A DNA stretch of 64,000 nucleotides from a virus, in the IMG/VR virus record IMGVR_UViG_3300013307_000671, positions 1 through 64,000 of that record, one strand, 5' to 3'. A model generated the notes under the pieces. That model ran no database searches and was not told where the DNA came from. It saw only the letters and a program-made list of their open reading frames with translations. A program made the position numbers and the translations under genes. This document shows positions 6,657-15,101 of the stretch, piece after piece (position 1 is the stretch's first letter; every line of letters begins with the position of its first letter).

Positions 6657-7391
6657 ATGAAATATTTCACACGTGAAGAAGTAGAATATCACATAAGGAA
6701 AAACTATCGAATAAAGGAAAATGATAACTTCTTGCCTTATGTTTTGGATAAAGCTGATAAAGAAGGGATTGATGAGATTTTTTTCGAAAAGAATGGTCCT
6801 TTATATGAAAAAATGGCTTTCATTCGGATTTTAAGATCCGCCTTTCCACCAAGCTATTATACTAAAGACAATGATTATTATGAACAAAAAGCCACTGTAA
6901 TCTTTTTATTAGCGATACTTTTTTTCTTTGGCGCTTTCATATATGCCTTATTTCAACAAAGCACTATTCTCTTATCAGTATGCACCTTTTCATTTTTGTG
7001 TTGCTCTGCATCTCTTTTTATTCCACTCAGATTTACGTCCCATTATGCCAGAAAGATATTTATGGCAGACTACTTCCATTTTTTGAAAGATAATATAAAA
7101 GAGCCGCTTTCCAATTCAGATTTTAAAGCATTCTTAAATAGCTATGGGCCTGAAACAACCTTAAATGCTATTCGATACGCCTTATTCTTTGGAGAAGTAA
7201 AAGGAAGCAATACAAACTGTCTTTTGCTGAGTAGTTTCATTTATTATGCTAAGTCAGAGAACAGCAGAATGGAACTTTCACGCCTTTATTGGCCCAGCAT
7301 TAAAAAACGTGTTGATCGAGAAATCACACCAATACTCGAAGCAAAAGCTAAAGCTATTTTTGATAGGGAAATCGCAGAGTTAAATAAATAA
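6657..7391 (+). CDS. Two-helix membrane protein, unknown function (244 aa)
   Basis: AAAAGGAGATTTT precedes the ATG. The protein has a charged N-terminal 75 residues, two close membrane helices (about 79-99 and 103-124) and a cytoplasmic-looking C-terminal half with conserved-looking aromatic residues. I do not recognise the family. It is one of the few plus-strand genes and has its own promoter. Confidence 0.75.
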   Translation: MKYFTREEVEYHIRKNYRIKENDNFLPYVLDKADKEGIDEIFFEKNGPLYEKMAFIRILRSAFPPSYYTKDNDYYEQKATVIFLLAILFFFGAFIYALFQQSTILLSVCTFSFLCCSASLFIPLRFTSHYARKIFMADYFHFLKDNIKEPLSNSDFKAFLNSYGPETTLNAIRYALFFGEVKGSNTNCLLLSSFIYYAKSENSRMELSRLYWPSIKKRVDREITPILEAKAKAIFDREIAELNK

Positions 7392-7452
7392 ATTTTACCT
7401 TTAATCCTCTTTTATACTATTATTACTCGAATGTTATAAACGAGGATTGTGT

Positions 7453-7851
7453 ATGAACACTATTAGTGAAAAAGTATTAGGCATTAAAGAAAAATGCGTG
7501 GTTGAAATATTCTATTTATACGATTGTCGCTATGCTGTTGTTTCTTGTAATGGTAAAATTATGCTTGTCTTAGGCGATGATGATGATCTCTTTGCTGAAC
7601 TCATTAAAAGGAAGTTTGTCAAAAAAGTCTGTAGTTTAGCTCAATGCTCTGACGAAGAGATTATTTTTACTCATGTAAACTTTGAAGCTCATGCCAAAGA
7701 TAAAGTTGGTCTCAGAGGCTATGAATCTTCGGATTACATTGATGGCGAATATGATATGCTTGTCAGTTTCTGTGAAGAACATGGCTATCCGAAAGCTGAT
7801 GACTTTAATGTATTAGCCAAAGGAATAACAGAAATAGAGAATTTTGTTTAA
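7453..7851 (+). CDS. Hypothetical acidic protein (132 aa)
   Basis: The start chosen is the ATG 7 nt after GAGG; an upstream in-frame TTG lacks a spaced site. The 132 residues form a compact protein with a DDDD acidic run near residue 45 and no membrane segment. Its hairpin terminator follows directly. Function is unknown. Confidence 0.7.
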   Translation: MNTISEKVLGIKEKCVVEIFYLYDCRYAVVSCNGKIMLVLGDDDDLFAELIKRKFVKKVCSLAQCSDEEIIFTHVNFEAHAKDKVGLRGYESSDYIDGEYDMLVSFCEEHGYPKADDFNVLAKGITEIENFV

Positions 7852-7875
7852 AAAATAAGGCGCATTTACAGCGTT

Positions 7876-7894
7876 AAGCCTACTCAGGCTTTAT
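7876..7894 (+). terminator. Terminator after the gene at 7453
   Basis: AAGCC-TACTC-AGGCTTTATT on the plus strand is a short hairpin with T-rich tail. Confidence 0.6.
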
Positions 7895-7906
7895 TCATTA
7901 AAATAA

Positions 7907-7924
7907 AAGGCCCTAACAGGCCTT
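7907..7924. terminator. Hairpin between converging genes
   Basis: AAGGCC-CTAACA-GGCCTT is symmetrical and flanked by A/T runs, so it can stop transcription from either side. Confidence 0.65.
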
Positions 7925-7931
7925 CTTAAAA

Positions 7932-8066
7932 TCAGTCGTCTTCGCTTTCTTCTTCTTTTTCGTTTAACCAATCGTAAAGACTATAACCACTACTTGACAA
8001 CGTGCCTTCTCCACCAACAAGTCCCAAATCCATCTCACTATAAACGGGCTTAAGTTTGAAAAACAT
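7932..8066 (-). CDS. Small acidic protein (44 aa)
   Basis: An ATG 5 nt after GAGGTG opens a 44-residue frame beginning MFFKLKPVYSEMDLG and ending in an acidic tail of Glu and Asp. The N-terminus resembles that of the 67-residue protein at 62066-62269 (MFKLKAIYQEKDLFG), so the two are probably related. Function is unknown. Confidence 0.65.
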   Translation of the reverse strand: MFFKLKPVYSEMDLGLVGGEGTLSSSGYSLYDWLNEKEEESEDD

Positions 8067-8146
8067 AGCTCACCTCATTTTTGAGTTTTAAAATATCAGT
8101 ATACTAAGGTTTATTCTCAAAAGTAAAAACCTTTACCAGTCTTTTA

Positions 8147-8590
8147 TTACAGATCGTAATGCTTATTAAAGTTAGCCCTTACCTCTTCGATATTTTTAGC
8201 ATTTAAAAAATACTTAGGTAAGGCAGTATCACCAACTTTTTCAAGCCACTTGTTAACGTTCGCCTCAGAAACCACAAAAGGCGGCTTAGCTTTCTTTCGT
8301 TTCTTCCACGTCTCATAATAACTTGACTCAGGCAGTGGCTTCCAGTCAAGATTATCCTCATGAACAGCTACACACACTACAGCACTACCTAGATTTCCCT
8401 CTTCCAGTTTAAAGAAAGAATAAATGGCATGATGCTTATCAAAGAAATAACCTCGTGGTGCATAATCATATAATATCACAGGTAAATCATCTTCGTTCTT
8501 AAACTTCAGCGCTCGCGGGTCTACCACCGCTATGGCTCGCATCACGATGTCACCGTAAGTATCGCTTTTCAAAATATACGTAAAGCTCAT
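8147..8590 (-). CDS. Hypothetical protein (147 aa)
   Basis: AGAGGAAAAAAG precedes the chosen ATG (MSFTYILKSD). The 147-residue product is soluble, with a WKPLPESSYYETWKKRKK basic stretch in the second half. No family is recognised. It is the last gene of a minus-strand unit facing the plus-strand pair that follows. Confidence 0.7.
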   Translation of the reverse strand: MSFTYILKSDTYGDIVMRAIAVVDPRALKFKNEDDLPVILYDYAPRGYFFDKHHAIYSFFKLEEGNLGSAVVCVAVHEDNLDWKPLPESSYYETWKKRKKAKPPFVVSEANVNKWLEKVGDTALPKYFLNAKNIEEVRANFNKHYDL

Positions 8591-8739
8591 CTTTTTTCCT
8601 CTCAATGTTTTCTCTATCATATCACATAGGCTTATCCAACTCTATCTTTTTATCGGATTAGTAAGTATAAGCCCATTAAATAAATATCGCTTTTAAGCCA
8701 GCATTATGATAGAATCGAGAGATTATAAAAGGAGATAAC

Positions 8740-9684
8740 ATGACCAGAATCAGCATGAAACAATCACAAGAGCATACTTTGATGAGGAATGATACTCAAC
8801 GCTATCTCTTATCAACACCGCACTATATCATTAAAAGTGCTGAGAAGACCTTTGACCTTTATCAAAGCACTACCGATGAGACGCTTAAGGCTCAACTCTT
8901 GGCTATCATCGAGATCAATAAGCAAGCCTATTTGGAACAGCTTGAGATTGCCCTGTTGTTTGATGAAACAGGTAAAGACGAAAGCGAAGACCCCTTAAAG
9001 CTTCGCATGCATCGTTGGCTCAGCAATGTCCATATTTTTAACCTTCACTATATGGATGTGGTAGCCCATGCCATCAAGTATACTCGCAGTATATTGCCTA
9101 AAGACTTGATTCTTAATAGTCTTCAAAATGACACCCCTGTTGATGATCTCAAAGTTTTGTTAAGCAATCTTATCGCTAACTTCAGCTTTGAACCTATCGC
9201 CTTTGTCATGGATTTTGTTAAAACAAATTACCCTGAATCTCTTGATGAGTTTAAAGCATTACTAACCACAAGAGGCCTTAATCAGCAAAACTTTCTTAAT
9301 CTAATACTTCTTCAACATCATTACAGCAATTATTCTGTTAACTATGACAGCACGCTTTCTTATATGGACATTAATCAATTTGACTTTGAACAGATTGTTC
9401 GACTTCAAACTAATCGCATTAAAAATAGTCGCTTCAAGGATACGGAAAAATCAAGCTATGAAATCGATAGATTCAATAATCGATTCGGTCGTCTTTTTGA
9501 TGCCGGACTTTTTGACAACGATCCTGTTATTACTAAGGCGCTCTCTGATATTCCACAGCCTGCTGAAAGTGAGAAGAACAGTATCGCTTATCTCTATCAT
9601 GGATTCAAAACAGAGACAGAAAAGCAGCTTTTATGGGGTATGGTAAAAGCCCGCATAGAACAACTTAAAAATAATTTGATTTAA
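8740..9684 (+). CDS. Hypothetical alpha-helical protein (314 aa)
   Basis: AAAGGAGATAAC gives a clear start. The 314 residues are largely predicted helical, with many Leu and Gln and short repeats of SLxxDTPVDDLKxLLSNLI type, and no membrane segment. It sits just upstream of the ankyrin-repeat gene on the same strand, separated by a 14-bp inverted repeat, so the two may be coupled. No known family is recognised. Confidence 0.75.
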   Translation: MTRISMKQSQEHTLMRNDTQRYLLSTPHYIIKSAEKTFDLYQSTTDETLKAQLLAIIEINKQAYLEQLEIALLFDETGKDESEDPLKLRMHRWLSNVHIFNLHYMDVVAHAIKYTRSILPKDLILNSLQNDTPVDDLKVLLSNLIANFSFEPIAFVMDFVKTNYPESLDEFKALLTTRGLNQQNFLNLILLQHHYSNYSVNYDSTLSYMDINQFDFEQIVRLQTNRIKNSRFKDTEKSSYEIDRFNNRFGRLFDAGLFDNDPVITKALSDIPQPAESEKNSIAYLYHGFKTETEKQLLWGMVKARIEQLKNNLI

Positions 9685-9691
9685 TCACTCT

Positions 9692-9741
9692 AATCCTATA
9701 TTATGAAATATCCTGACTTGAGCAGGCCATAATATAGGATT
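9692..9741 (+). promoter_or_regulatory. 14-bp perfect inverted repeat covering the ankyrin gene ribosome site
   Basis: AATCCTATATTATG at 9692-9705 is repeated inverted at 9728-9741 (CATAATATAGGATT) with a 22-nt loop. The right arm contains AGGA, the only plausible ribosome site for the gene starting at 9752. The stem would hide it. It may be a translational control element, a weak terminator or both. Confidence 0.6.
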
Positions 9742-9751
9742 CTCTATTTTC

Positions 9752-10669
9752 ATGATAAAAGCCAACAAAGCGCTTATTTTCAAAACAGTTTCAGATGCCC
9801 AAAACAACCTCGACAAACTCCACCATGTTGACGATAATGGCTTCACTGCACTTTTCTTTTGCGAAGACCCTGCTGTTATCTCATTTCTGATAAAGCAAGG
9901 CCTCGATGTTAACCATCAAAGCAAACAAGGCTTCACACCTCTCATGTTTTCCGTAAGATTCCCTTACGACAACTATGATAAAATGCGTATTCTCATCGAT
10001 AACGGTGCCGACCTCAACGCGGTTGACGAGCATGGGCAAAACGCACTGTTTGCCTGCAACTCGCTTATTTATACTGAAGCGTTAGTCGAGGCGGGAATCA
10101 ATATTAATGTCGTAGACAAATACGGTCAGAACGTCCTTTTTGACCGCATGCATTATGAGGCCTATGAAAGTTTTGATTATCTTTTGGATAAGGGGATCGA
10201 CACCTCATCTATAGACGAGCTTGGTCAAAATATACTTTTTCATCATGGTTTGTCTTTAAATGATGTTAAGCGTCTTATTGCTGCAGGCGCAAACCCACAC
10301 CAGATTGATAACGAAGGCCGCAATGTTCTGTCTTGCGCTGGCTCAGAAGAAACTATAGGTTATTATGTTTCTCTTGGTGTTGATCCTTTACAAATGGACC
10401 AAGATGGAAACAATCTCTTTTTTCAAAGAGCCTACCATTATAACGAAAGCCTTTATCCAGCCATCTCCCTGCTTGGCGTAGATATTAATGCTCGAAATAA
10501 TAAAGGCCACAATATTATTCAGCACCTCTTTATCGATATTGATGAATACCTTTATATTATGGACCGTATCCGTCCTTACTATCAAAATAAAATCGATAGC
10601 TGGATAAGTCTTGGCCTCATCATCGACACAGAGACACAGGCTCTGATAAATAACACATTGAACACATAA
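9752..10669 (+). CDS. Ankyrin-repeat protein (305 aa)
   Basis: Repeats of about 30 residues run through the protein: DNGFTALFFCEDPAVISFLIKQG, KQGFTPLMFSVRF, EHGQNALFACNS, KYGQNVLFDRM, ELGQNILFHHG, NEGRNVLSCAG and NKGHNIIQHLF. These are ankyrin-type units of a protein-binding solenoid, with the G-x-x-x/N-A/V-L-F signature instead of the classic G-x-TPLHxAA. There is no signal peptide or catalytic domain. Phage and symbiont ankyrin proteins usually bind host proteins, but no partner is evident. Translation may be controlled by the inverted repeat ahead. Confidence 0.88.
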   Translation: MIKANKALIFKTVSDAQNNLDKLHHVDDNGFTALFFCEDPAVISFLIKQGLDVNHQSKQGFTPLMFSVRFPYDNYDKMRILIDNGADLNAVDEHGQNALFACNSLIYTEALVEAGININVVDKYGQNVLFDRMHYEAYESFDYLLDKGIDTSSIDELGQNILFHHGLSLNDVKRLIAAGANPHQIDNEGRNVLSCAGSEETIGYYVSLGVDPLQMDQDGNNLFFQRAYHYNESLYPAISLLGVDINARNNKGHNIIQHLFIDIDEYLYIMDRIRPYYQNKIDSWISLGLIIDTETQALINNTLNT

Positions 10670-10670
10670 A

Positions 10671-10690
10671 AAACCGCCTCCGGGCGGTTT
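10671..10690. terminator. Bidirectional terminator
   Basis: AAACCGCC-TCCG-GGCGGTTT with flanking A and T runs lies between converging genes and serves both. Confidence 0.85.
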
Positions 10691-10695
10691 CTCTT

Positions 10696-11379
10696 TTATA
10701 CTCGCGTATTTAGTAGCTCAATTCTTTTTGCTTTCAGCTTTGCCAATCTCCCCGATTTAGCACCAATGCTTTTCATCAGATCATCAAACATCCGCTCAGC
10801 AACAGGAATAGCTTCTTTATAAGCCTTGCTGTTCTTCTTGGAACCAGACATTTCTTTGGTGATGATTTCTTTGATAATCGTAATCATGTTCTCTGACAGC
10901 TTTTCGCCACAAGCCATATTTCTCAGCATAGACTGACCGAAATTGCTTTTTGAAAGCATCCCACCTACAGCAGAAATCTCAAGTTCATTTTCAATTTCTG
11001 CTGTGAGCGCCTCAGCTTCTTTGAGAAGATTTTCAACCAGAACCTCTACCGTTTCACCGAAACGTGCAATCTCACGTTCTTTATGTTCAGCTTGCTTTGC
11101 CTCAATATGATTAAGACGCGCTTCCTGTTTAGCTTTACGCTGCTGTTCCTTGAACGCATCAATCAGGCCATTGTCTCCGCTCTTATTAAGACAATCAATG
11201 CCTACTACAGACACTTTACCATCTGAAGACTTGATGAAATGACGATTTTTTAATACAGTGCCGCAATGTTCACAGAAGAAAACACCTGCAGTATCTGCGA
11301 TTTCCTGACCAACCGGATTATGCAGGTAAAAAGGTGACTGGCCCAAGCCTGAGAGTGTGAAAACATGTGTCTGACTCAT
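10696..11379 (-). CDS. Hypothetical protein with N-terminal zinc-finger-like motif (227 aa)
   Basis: The chosen ATG (MSQTHVFTL) follows GAGG by 8 nt; the longer frame has no site. Residues 35-65 contain CEHCG and, after a short hairpin, GIDCLNKSG, a possible zinc ribbon. A long basic-acidic coiled coil follows (KEQQRKAKQEARLNHIEAKQ...). The C-terminal third is helical. It could be a nucleic-acid-associated protein; function is unknown. Confidence 0.75.
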   Translation of the reverse strand: MSQTHVFTLSGLGQSPFYLHNPVGQEIADTAGVFFCEHCGTVLKNRHFIKSSDGKVSVVGIDCLNKSGDNGLIDAFKEQQRKAKQEARLNHIEAKQAEHKEREIARFGETVEVLVENLLKEAEALTAEIENELEISAVGGMLSKSNFGQSMLRNMACGEKLSENMITIIKEIITKEMSGSKKNSKAYKEAIPVAERMFDDLMKSIGAKSGRLAKLKAKRIELLNTRV

Positions 11380-11455
11380 AGAAAATGCCTCATCGTTTCG
11401 GTATGAGGCATTATAACAACTCCAGAGCAACAAAGCCACTTATTTGTTGTCTTTA

Positions 11456-11749
11456 TTACATCATGGAAGGCAGAAGTTCAACGATAGCTTTATCATCAAT
11501 GCTAACATTTTCTGGCAAGATGCCGAAATCAACCTCATCATCGCCACCCCAGCCTTCGAAGCCTGAGATATAGCCGTCGCTATCATAATAGAAGATTGGC
11601 AGGTAGCCAATACACTTACGGGTGTCTTCAAATACAACGCCTTTAATGGCGTCTACATCGCTCTCCTTATAAAGACCTAATTCACAGGCATCCATACGGT
11701 ATTCATGCTCAAACAAAGCCTTTTCAGAAGGAATTACAATCAGTTTCAT
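11456..11749 (-). CDS. Hypothetical acidic protein (97 aa)
   Basis: AGAGGATAGAT precedes the ATG. The 97-residue product is strongly acidic with a GFEGWGGDDEVDFG segment near residue 63 and no membrane helix. It is cotranscribed with the gene at 10696. No family is recognised. Confidence 0.7.
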   Translation of the reverse strand: MKLIVIPSEKALFEHEYRMDACELGLYKESDVDAIKGVVFEDTRKCIGYLPIFYYDSDGYISGFEGWGGDDEVDFGILPENVSIDDKAIVELLPSMM

Positions 11750-11772
11750 ATCTATCCTCTTTAAAATATAAA

Positions 11773-11790
11773 AGAGCGCCGAAGCGCTCT
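11773..11790 (-). terminator. Terminator after the gene at 11794
   Basis: AGAGCGC-CGAA-GCGCTCT is followed by a T-rich stretch on the minus strand. Confidence 0.8.
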
Positions 11791-11793
11791 TGG

Positions 11794-12183
11794 TTAACGG
11801 TGAGCAAATGCATAGAAATCTTTAAAGTCAGCAGATACAGATGCGCTGCTTGAAAAGTTTCCATAATAATCTCCACCACCATCCTCAACTTTCAACTTTA
11901 AAAAACCCTTTTCTTCACGAAGCTCGCTAAACTCAGTAATGGTCATATCAGGCCAGAATGCTGTCATGATTTTAAATACACGATCTTCCAACTCTGGATC
12001 AGGATCTTCATCGCCGGGGTAAGCTTGCGTAGGATTACCATAACAATCCCCACCAGAAGAACCACCCAGGCTCCACCATTTGGATGCATAAAAATCAGAA
12101 AATCCAAAAGCCTTGGTAAAAATCTTCTCAAATTCTTTTACTGACTCAATGGTCTTAATGTGTGGAACTTTAATATCCGTCAT
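11794..12183 (-). CDS. Hypothetical protein with repeated GGDxYGN motif (129 aa)
   Basis: GGAGAAGTGCG precedes the ATG. The protein carries GGDCYGNP near residue 48 and GGGDYYGNF near 105, glycine-rich loops of the same shape. A similar CGGGDYFYNEP loop occurs in the protein at 18812-19267. The family is unknown. The repeated loop could bind a ligand or metal, which is a guess. Confidence 0.7.
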   Translation of the reverse strand: MTDIKVPHIKTIESVKEFEKIFTKAFGFSDFYASKWWSLGGSSGGDCYGNPTQAYPGDEDPDPELEDRVFKIMTAFWPDMTITEFSELREEKGFLKLKVEDGGGDYYGNFSSSASVSADFKDFYAFAHR

Positions 12184-12235
12184 CGCACTTCTCCGCCATG
12201 AATAAATTAAGTTAAGACAACATTTTAACTCATAC

Positions 12236-12466
12236 TTAGGTTTTTCTCAAGCAATATTTTTTAAAGATATGCCTGACCTTTGCCTCAAAACCCTTTTTCT
12301 CAGCTTGTTTGACTCCAGCATCATAACTGACCAACAGCATTCCAGCTATGAAGCAAAACATCGCAAGATTTTCACTATTAATCATAATACTATAGAAAGT
12401 CAGGAAAAGGTTCAGTACAATCAGACACGCTACTTTGTTGAGCTTCTCAAATATTCTTTTCATCAT
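12236..12466 (-). CDS. Small two-helix membrane protein (76 aa)
   Basis: AGAGGCTCTTA lies before two adjacent ATGs. Two hydrophobic helices (about residues 11-28 and 33-48) are followed by a basic C-terminal tail. Such small inner-membrane proteins are frequent among phage early genes. Function is unknown. Confidence 0.65.
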   Translation of the reverse strand: MMKRIFEKLNKVACLIVLNLFLTFYSIMINSENLAMFCFIAGMLLVSYDAGVKQAEKKGFEAKVRHIFKKYCLRKT

Positions 12467-12541
12467 TAAGAGCCTCTTATTTGATTAAGACAATATTATA
12501 ACGCTATTGCTAATTGATTGCTACGATTTCCTGACAATAAA

Positions 12542-12563
12542 AAAGCCCCCGGCTGGAGGCTTT
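12542..12563 (-). terminator. Terminator after the gene at 12571
   Basis: AAAGCC-TCC...GGAGGCTTT-type hairpin is followed by a T-run on the minus strand. Confidence 0.75.
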
Positions 12564-12570
12564 CTTTGGA

Positions 12571-13173
12571 TTAGGCTGCGATAGGACGAATCATCAACTC
12601 AAACTCTTTTGTATCTGCATGATACTTAACCAGACCTGTCTTATCCAGAACACGGTTAGAAATCAGGTTGCGGATAATCTGGCGGTATTTCGGCTGATTA
12701 CCTTTGTTAATTGCCATATCTTCAGCAACCAGCTCCTGAGCAACTTGCTCATTCAGCGCCTTCAGCAGATCAGAAGACTTAACACGACCATCTTCACTCA
12801 GCGCCGCCAGCTCACGCAGGCTAACCAGAGCCGGAATCACCAGATCAAGCTGAGACAGGCGAACCTTCATGCCAAACTCTTTAACCGCTTTGTCGGTAAT
12901 ATAAACTTCTTTAGTCGCCTTGTCATAAACGCCATAGCCACTCTTCGCCAGATAACCCGCATAAATCATGCTGTTAAAACTACGGTCAATCATACGATTC
13001 TTACCACCGCTATAATGACCGTCGATGATTGTCATCATAGGCTTATACTCTTCCAGAACTGCCCGGCGAACTTCTTTCAGCGCCACACCACCGTTCGTTG
13101 CACCTTTCAGCTTACGAGCAACATAACGAGCCGTTGGTTTTACCAGTTCTTTAGCAGTAGTATAAAGTTTCAT
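12571..13173 (-). CDS. Putative winged-helix protein (200 aa)
   Basis: The 200 residues contain two stretches shaped like winged-helix units. RSFNSMIYAGYLAKSGYGVY with TKEVYITDKAVKEF lies near residues 65-100, and KYRQIIRNLISNRVLDKTG with HADTKEFEL near 160-195. Both resemble the helix-turn-helix plus beta-hairpin of Mrr-N-like domains. A DNA-binding or regulatory role is therefore likely but not proven. Base composition is slightly GC-richer than neighbours. It has its own promoter and terminator, so it forms a single-gene unit. Confidence 0.7.
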   Translation of the reverse strand: MKLYTTAKELVKPTARYVARKLKGATNGGVALKEVRRAVLEEYKPMMTIIDGHYSGGKNRMIDRSFNSMIYAGYLAKSGYGVYDKATKEVYITDKAVKEFGMKVRLSQLDLVIPALVSLRELAALSEDGRVKSSDLLKALNEQVAQELVAEDMAINKGNQPKYRQIIRNLISNRVLDKTGLVKYHADTKEFELMIRPIAA

Positions 13174-13228
13174 GTTTTGTATTCCAGTTCAGTGAGTGTT
13201 TAGTTAAGTGTCTTGCTTCAATAAAGAT

Positions 13229-13257
13229 AGTATAGCTAACTCTGACTTCCTGCACAA
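13229..13257 (-). promoter_or_regulatory. Promoter of the gene at 12571
   Basis: TTGTGC and TATACT are 17 bp apart on the minus strand, preceded by AAAGC. Confidence 0.7.
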
Positions 13258-13297
13258 GCTTTATTTCAACTTTTTATTGTCTTTATTTTTATAAAAA

Positions 13298-13323
13298 TGG
13301 CCCTGTTTTCACAAATAGGGCCA
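13298..13323 (-). terminator. Terminator after the gene at 13340
   Basis: TGGCCCT...AGGGCCA hairpin is followed by TTTTTAT on the minus strand. Confidence 0.8.
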
Positions 13324-13339
13324 TCTTAATGGTTAAGTT

Positions 13340-13708
13340 TTATTGTAGACACTTGTAAATGATAAATCCTACTGGTCCACCAATCACAGCTACTGCAGCG
13401 CAAACACCAAGCGCTACTTTTCTATAGTACGTAATACGTTTATCGTTGTCGTCAGGGATCACACTTAGTTCGTCCAAAGGGATGCTAAAAACATTACCGT
13501 TAGAATCCTCCACTTCGCAATAAGGCGTAACAATCGGATCTTCATCATCATCCGAAACGCGATCAAAAATAGACAACGCCTTAAAAGCATCATGAGTATT
13601 ATAGCTCACCTTTTCTTTACGGCTTAACGGCAAAGTCCGATTAAAAATGAGGTAAACTGTATCGCCAACATCTATTACAGTATTATTAACAATTTTTTCC
13701 ACTTTCAT
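13340..13708 (-). CDS. C-tail-anchored membrane protein (122 aa)
   Basis: The first 95 residues are soluble and acidic (RVSDDDEDPIV). A single hydrophobic helix (GVCAAVAVIGGPVGFIIYKC) ends the protein, so it should be anchored by its C-terminus with the bulk in the cytoplasm. The ribosome site is weak. No family is recognised. Confidence 0.65.
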   Translation of the reverse strand: MKVEKIVNNTVIDVGDTVYLIFNRTLPLSRKEKVSYNTHDAFKALSIFDRVSDDDEDPIVTPYCEVEDSNGNVFSIPLDELSVIPDDNDKRITYYRKVALGVCAAVAVIGGPVGFIIYKCLQ

Positions 13709-13736
13709 CTACTAACAGATTGCGTTGCGGTTAAAC

Positions 13737-13808
13737 TTAAATCAATAAAGACAATATAAACACCCATAAAACCAACGTAATGCTTATAACTTTAGCGATA
13801 TCCTTCAT
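13737..13808 (-). CDS. Possible 23-residue membrane peptide
   Basis: An ATG opens MKDIAKVISITLVLWVFILS, then LLI and a stop: a short basic start followed by one hydrophobic helix. The ribosome site (AAAGAAAAT) is poor. It fits the series of tiny membrane peptides in this window but may not be translated. Confidence 0.35.
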   Translation of the reverse strand: MKDIAKVISITLVLWVFILSLLI

Positions 13809-13860
13809 ATTTTCTTTAAGCCATTATACCAACGTTACTTCTCTTGCACAAGCAATAAAA

Positions 13861-13878
13861 AAAGCCATCGCTGGCTTT
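13861..13878 (-). terminator. Terminator after the gene at 13893
   Basis: AAAGCCA-TCGC-TGGCTTT is followed by a long T-run on the minus strand. Confidence 0.75.
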
Positions 13879-13892
13879 TTTCTTTCTTCAAA

Positions 13893-14270
13893 TCAACCGT
13901 GAAGATGCTGATTTAGCTGATATTTAACACGCTTAAGGTTCTTCTGAACCTTAGCAACAAAAGCCCGGTATTCTTTTTTCTGGTTTGGAATCTCTTTTAG
14001 TTCTTCTGCGGTGAAGTTTTCCAGCAGATAACCAATCTTTTTGAGATTACCTTCCAGATTCTGCGATAGATATTTTACTACGCCGTCAATCTCGCTTACC
14101 GCCTCAGCATATTTCTTCAGGCTTTTTACTGATTTTTTATCTTCAGCAGAAACACCGTGAATCAGAACTGCTTTTAATGCGCGGTTATGCTGAAAGAGCA
14201 TAGCCTGAACATCACGAGTGAAAGGAGAAAAAAGCATAGTGCAACGCTGTTCCAGAGAAAGTTCTAACAT
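13893..14270 (-). CDS. Hypothetical helical basic protein (125 aa)
   Basis: AAAAAGGATTACC precedes the chosen ATG (MLELSLEQ). Most of the 125 residues are predicted helical and the C-terminal half is Lys-rich (EYRAFVAKVQKNLKRVKYQL). It may form a helical bundle. It is a single-gene unit with promoter and terminator. Function is unknown. Confidence 0.7.
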   Translation of the reverse strand: MLELSLEQRCTMLFSPFTRDVQAMLFQHNRALKAVLIHGVSAEDKKSVKSLKKYAEAVSEIDGVVKYLSQNLEGNLKKIGYLLENFTAEELKEIPNQKKEYRAFVAKVQKNLKRVKYQLNQHLHG

Positions 14271-14315
14271 GGTAATCCTTTTTAAATAAGGTGAGAAGTA
14301 TTTCTTGATGAGGTA

Positions 14316-14344
14316 ATGATAGCAAAGCCTGCGCTTATGCACAA
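14316..14344 (-). promoter_or_regulatory. Promoter of the gene at 13893
   Basis: TTGTGC and TATCAT are separated by 17 bp, preceded by AAAGC as at several other operons. Confidence 0.7.
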
Positions 14345-14361
14345 GCTTTATTTTGACAATA

Positions 14362-14595
14362 TTAGGCTTGTTCTACATGAATGTTTTCAGCACCATGAAT
14401 ACGTGCTTTCTCAAGGACATAGTTAGCCAGATCAATCGCCGTGAAGTTTTCACTCTCACAGCAAGAAGCGTGAGGCAGCAGAGCATCATCCTCTACACCA
14501 TCTACCTTGATCTCAAAACCATAAGCCGAGTTCCAGCAATCATATTCGCAACCATCATGCTCATCCTCTACCGCTTTAACCTGAATACACACCAT
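14362..14595 (-). CDS. Hypothetical acidic Cys-containing protein (77 aa)
   Basis: AGAGGATATTTCC precedes the ATG. The product is acidic with CEYDCW and CCES in its middle, which could bind a metal. It lies 15 nt after the gene at 14611 and is cotranscribed. Family unknown. Confidence 0.65.
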   Translation of the reverse strand: MVCIQVKAVEDEHDGCEYDCWNSAYGFEIKVDGVEDDALLPHASCCESENFTAIDLANYVLEKARIHGAENIHVEQA

Positions 14596-14610
14596 TGGAA
14601 ATATCCTCTA

Positions 14611-15048
14611 TTAAAAAACAACGGGACCCGGACCGAGATTAGAAGAAGCCGATTCGCTCATGTTCACATCAAAGCGGTTTCCAAGCTCATCAAAATAATC
14701 AATCAGAATAACATTATAACCATTGAATGTCATAAGCTTCTCGTTTTCCTGAGTATGACGCTCAAATACCACTTTCTGACCTAAAATATGAACAGTCAGA
14801 TCGTCTTTTGTAGTGCTAATACTACTGATATTCAGACTAGCCACGCTTCCTTTTAGAATATCGTTAATCTTTGATGTGATACAAATATCCGCCTCACACC
14901 ATTCTTTGATTTTCTTATTCAGCTCAGAGAAAGTCTTCCAGAAGCTCTCAAACTCCGAATCAGACAAATCCACATGCAAAGGCGAATACATGGCGAAATT
15001 AATCTCAAAACCCGGCTTCTTACCTTTACTCACTAAAGTCTTTTTCAT
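14611..15048 (-). CDS. Hypothetical protein (145 aa)
   Basis: The 145 residues begin MKKTLVSKGKKPGFE and contain a central amphipathic region and an acidic C-terminal half ending ASSNLGPGPVVF. No membrane segment or known motif is visible. It lies in an operon with the gene at 14362. Confidence 0.65.
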   Translation of the reverse strand: MKKTLVSKGKKPGFEINFAMYSPLHVDLSDSEFESFWKTFSELNKKIKEWCEADICITSKINDILKGSVASLNISSISTTKDDLTVHILGQKVVFERHTQENEKLMTFNGYNVILIDYFDELGNRFDVNMSESASSNLGPGPVVF

Positions 15049-15063
15049 ATAACCTCACAAAAG

Positions 15064-15095
15064 AAAAGAGAACTCCTCTTTGGAACCCTCTCTTA
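15064..15095 (-). terminator. Weak terminator after the gene at 15102
   Basis: AAGAGA and TCTCTT can pair across a purine-rich loop and are followed by TTCTTTTG on the minus strand. Confidence 0.4.
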
Positions 15096-15101
15096 AAAAA
15101 G

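Noticed and set aside
12619-13203. Long plus-strand frame opposite the winged-helix gene
   Set aside because: It is the antisense of a well-supported minus-strand gene, has no ribosome site, and its composition is that of a reversed coding sequence.
14353-14784. Plus-strand frame of 143 codons
   Set aside because: It runs antisense through two supported minus-strand genes and a promoter, and has no ribosome site.
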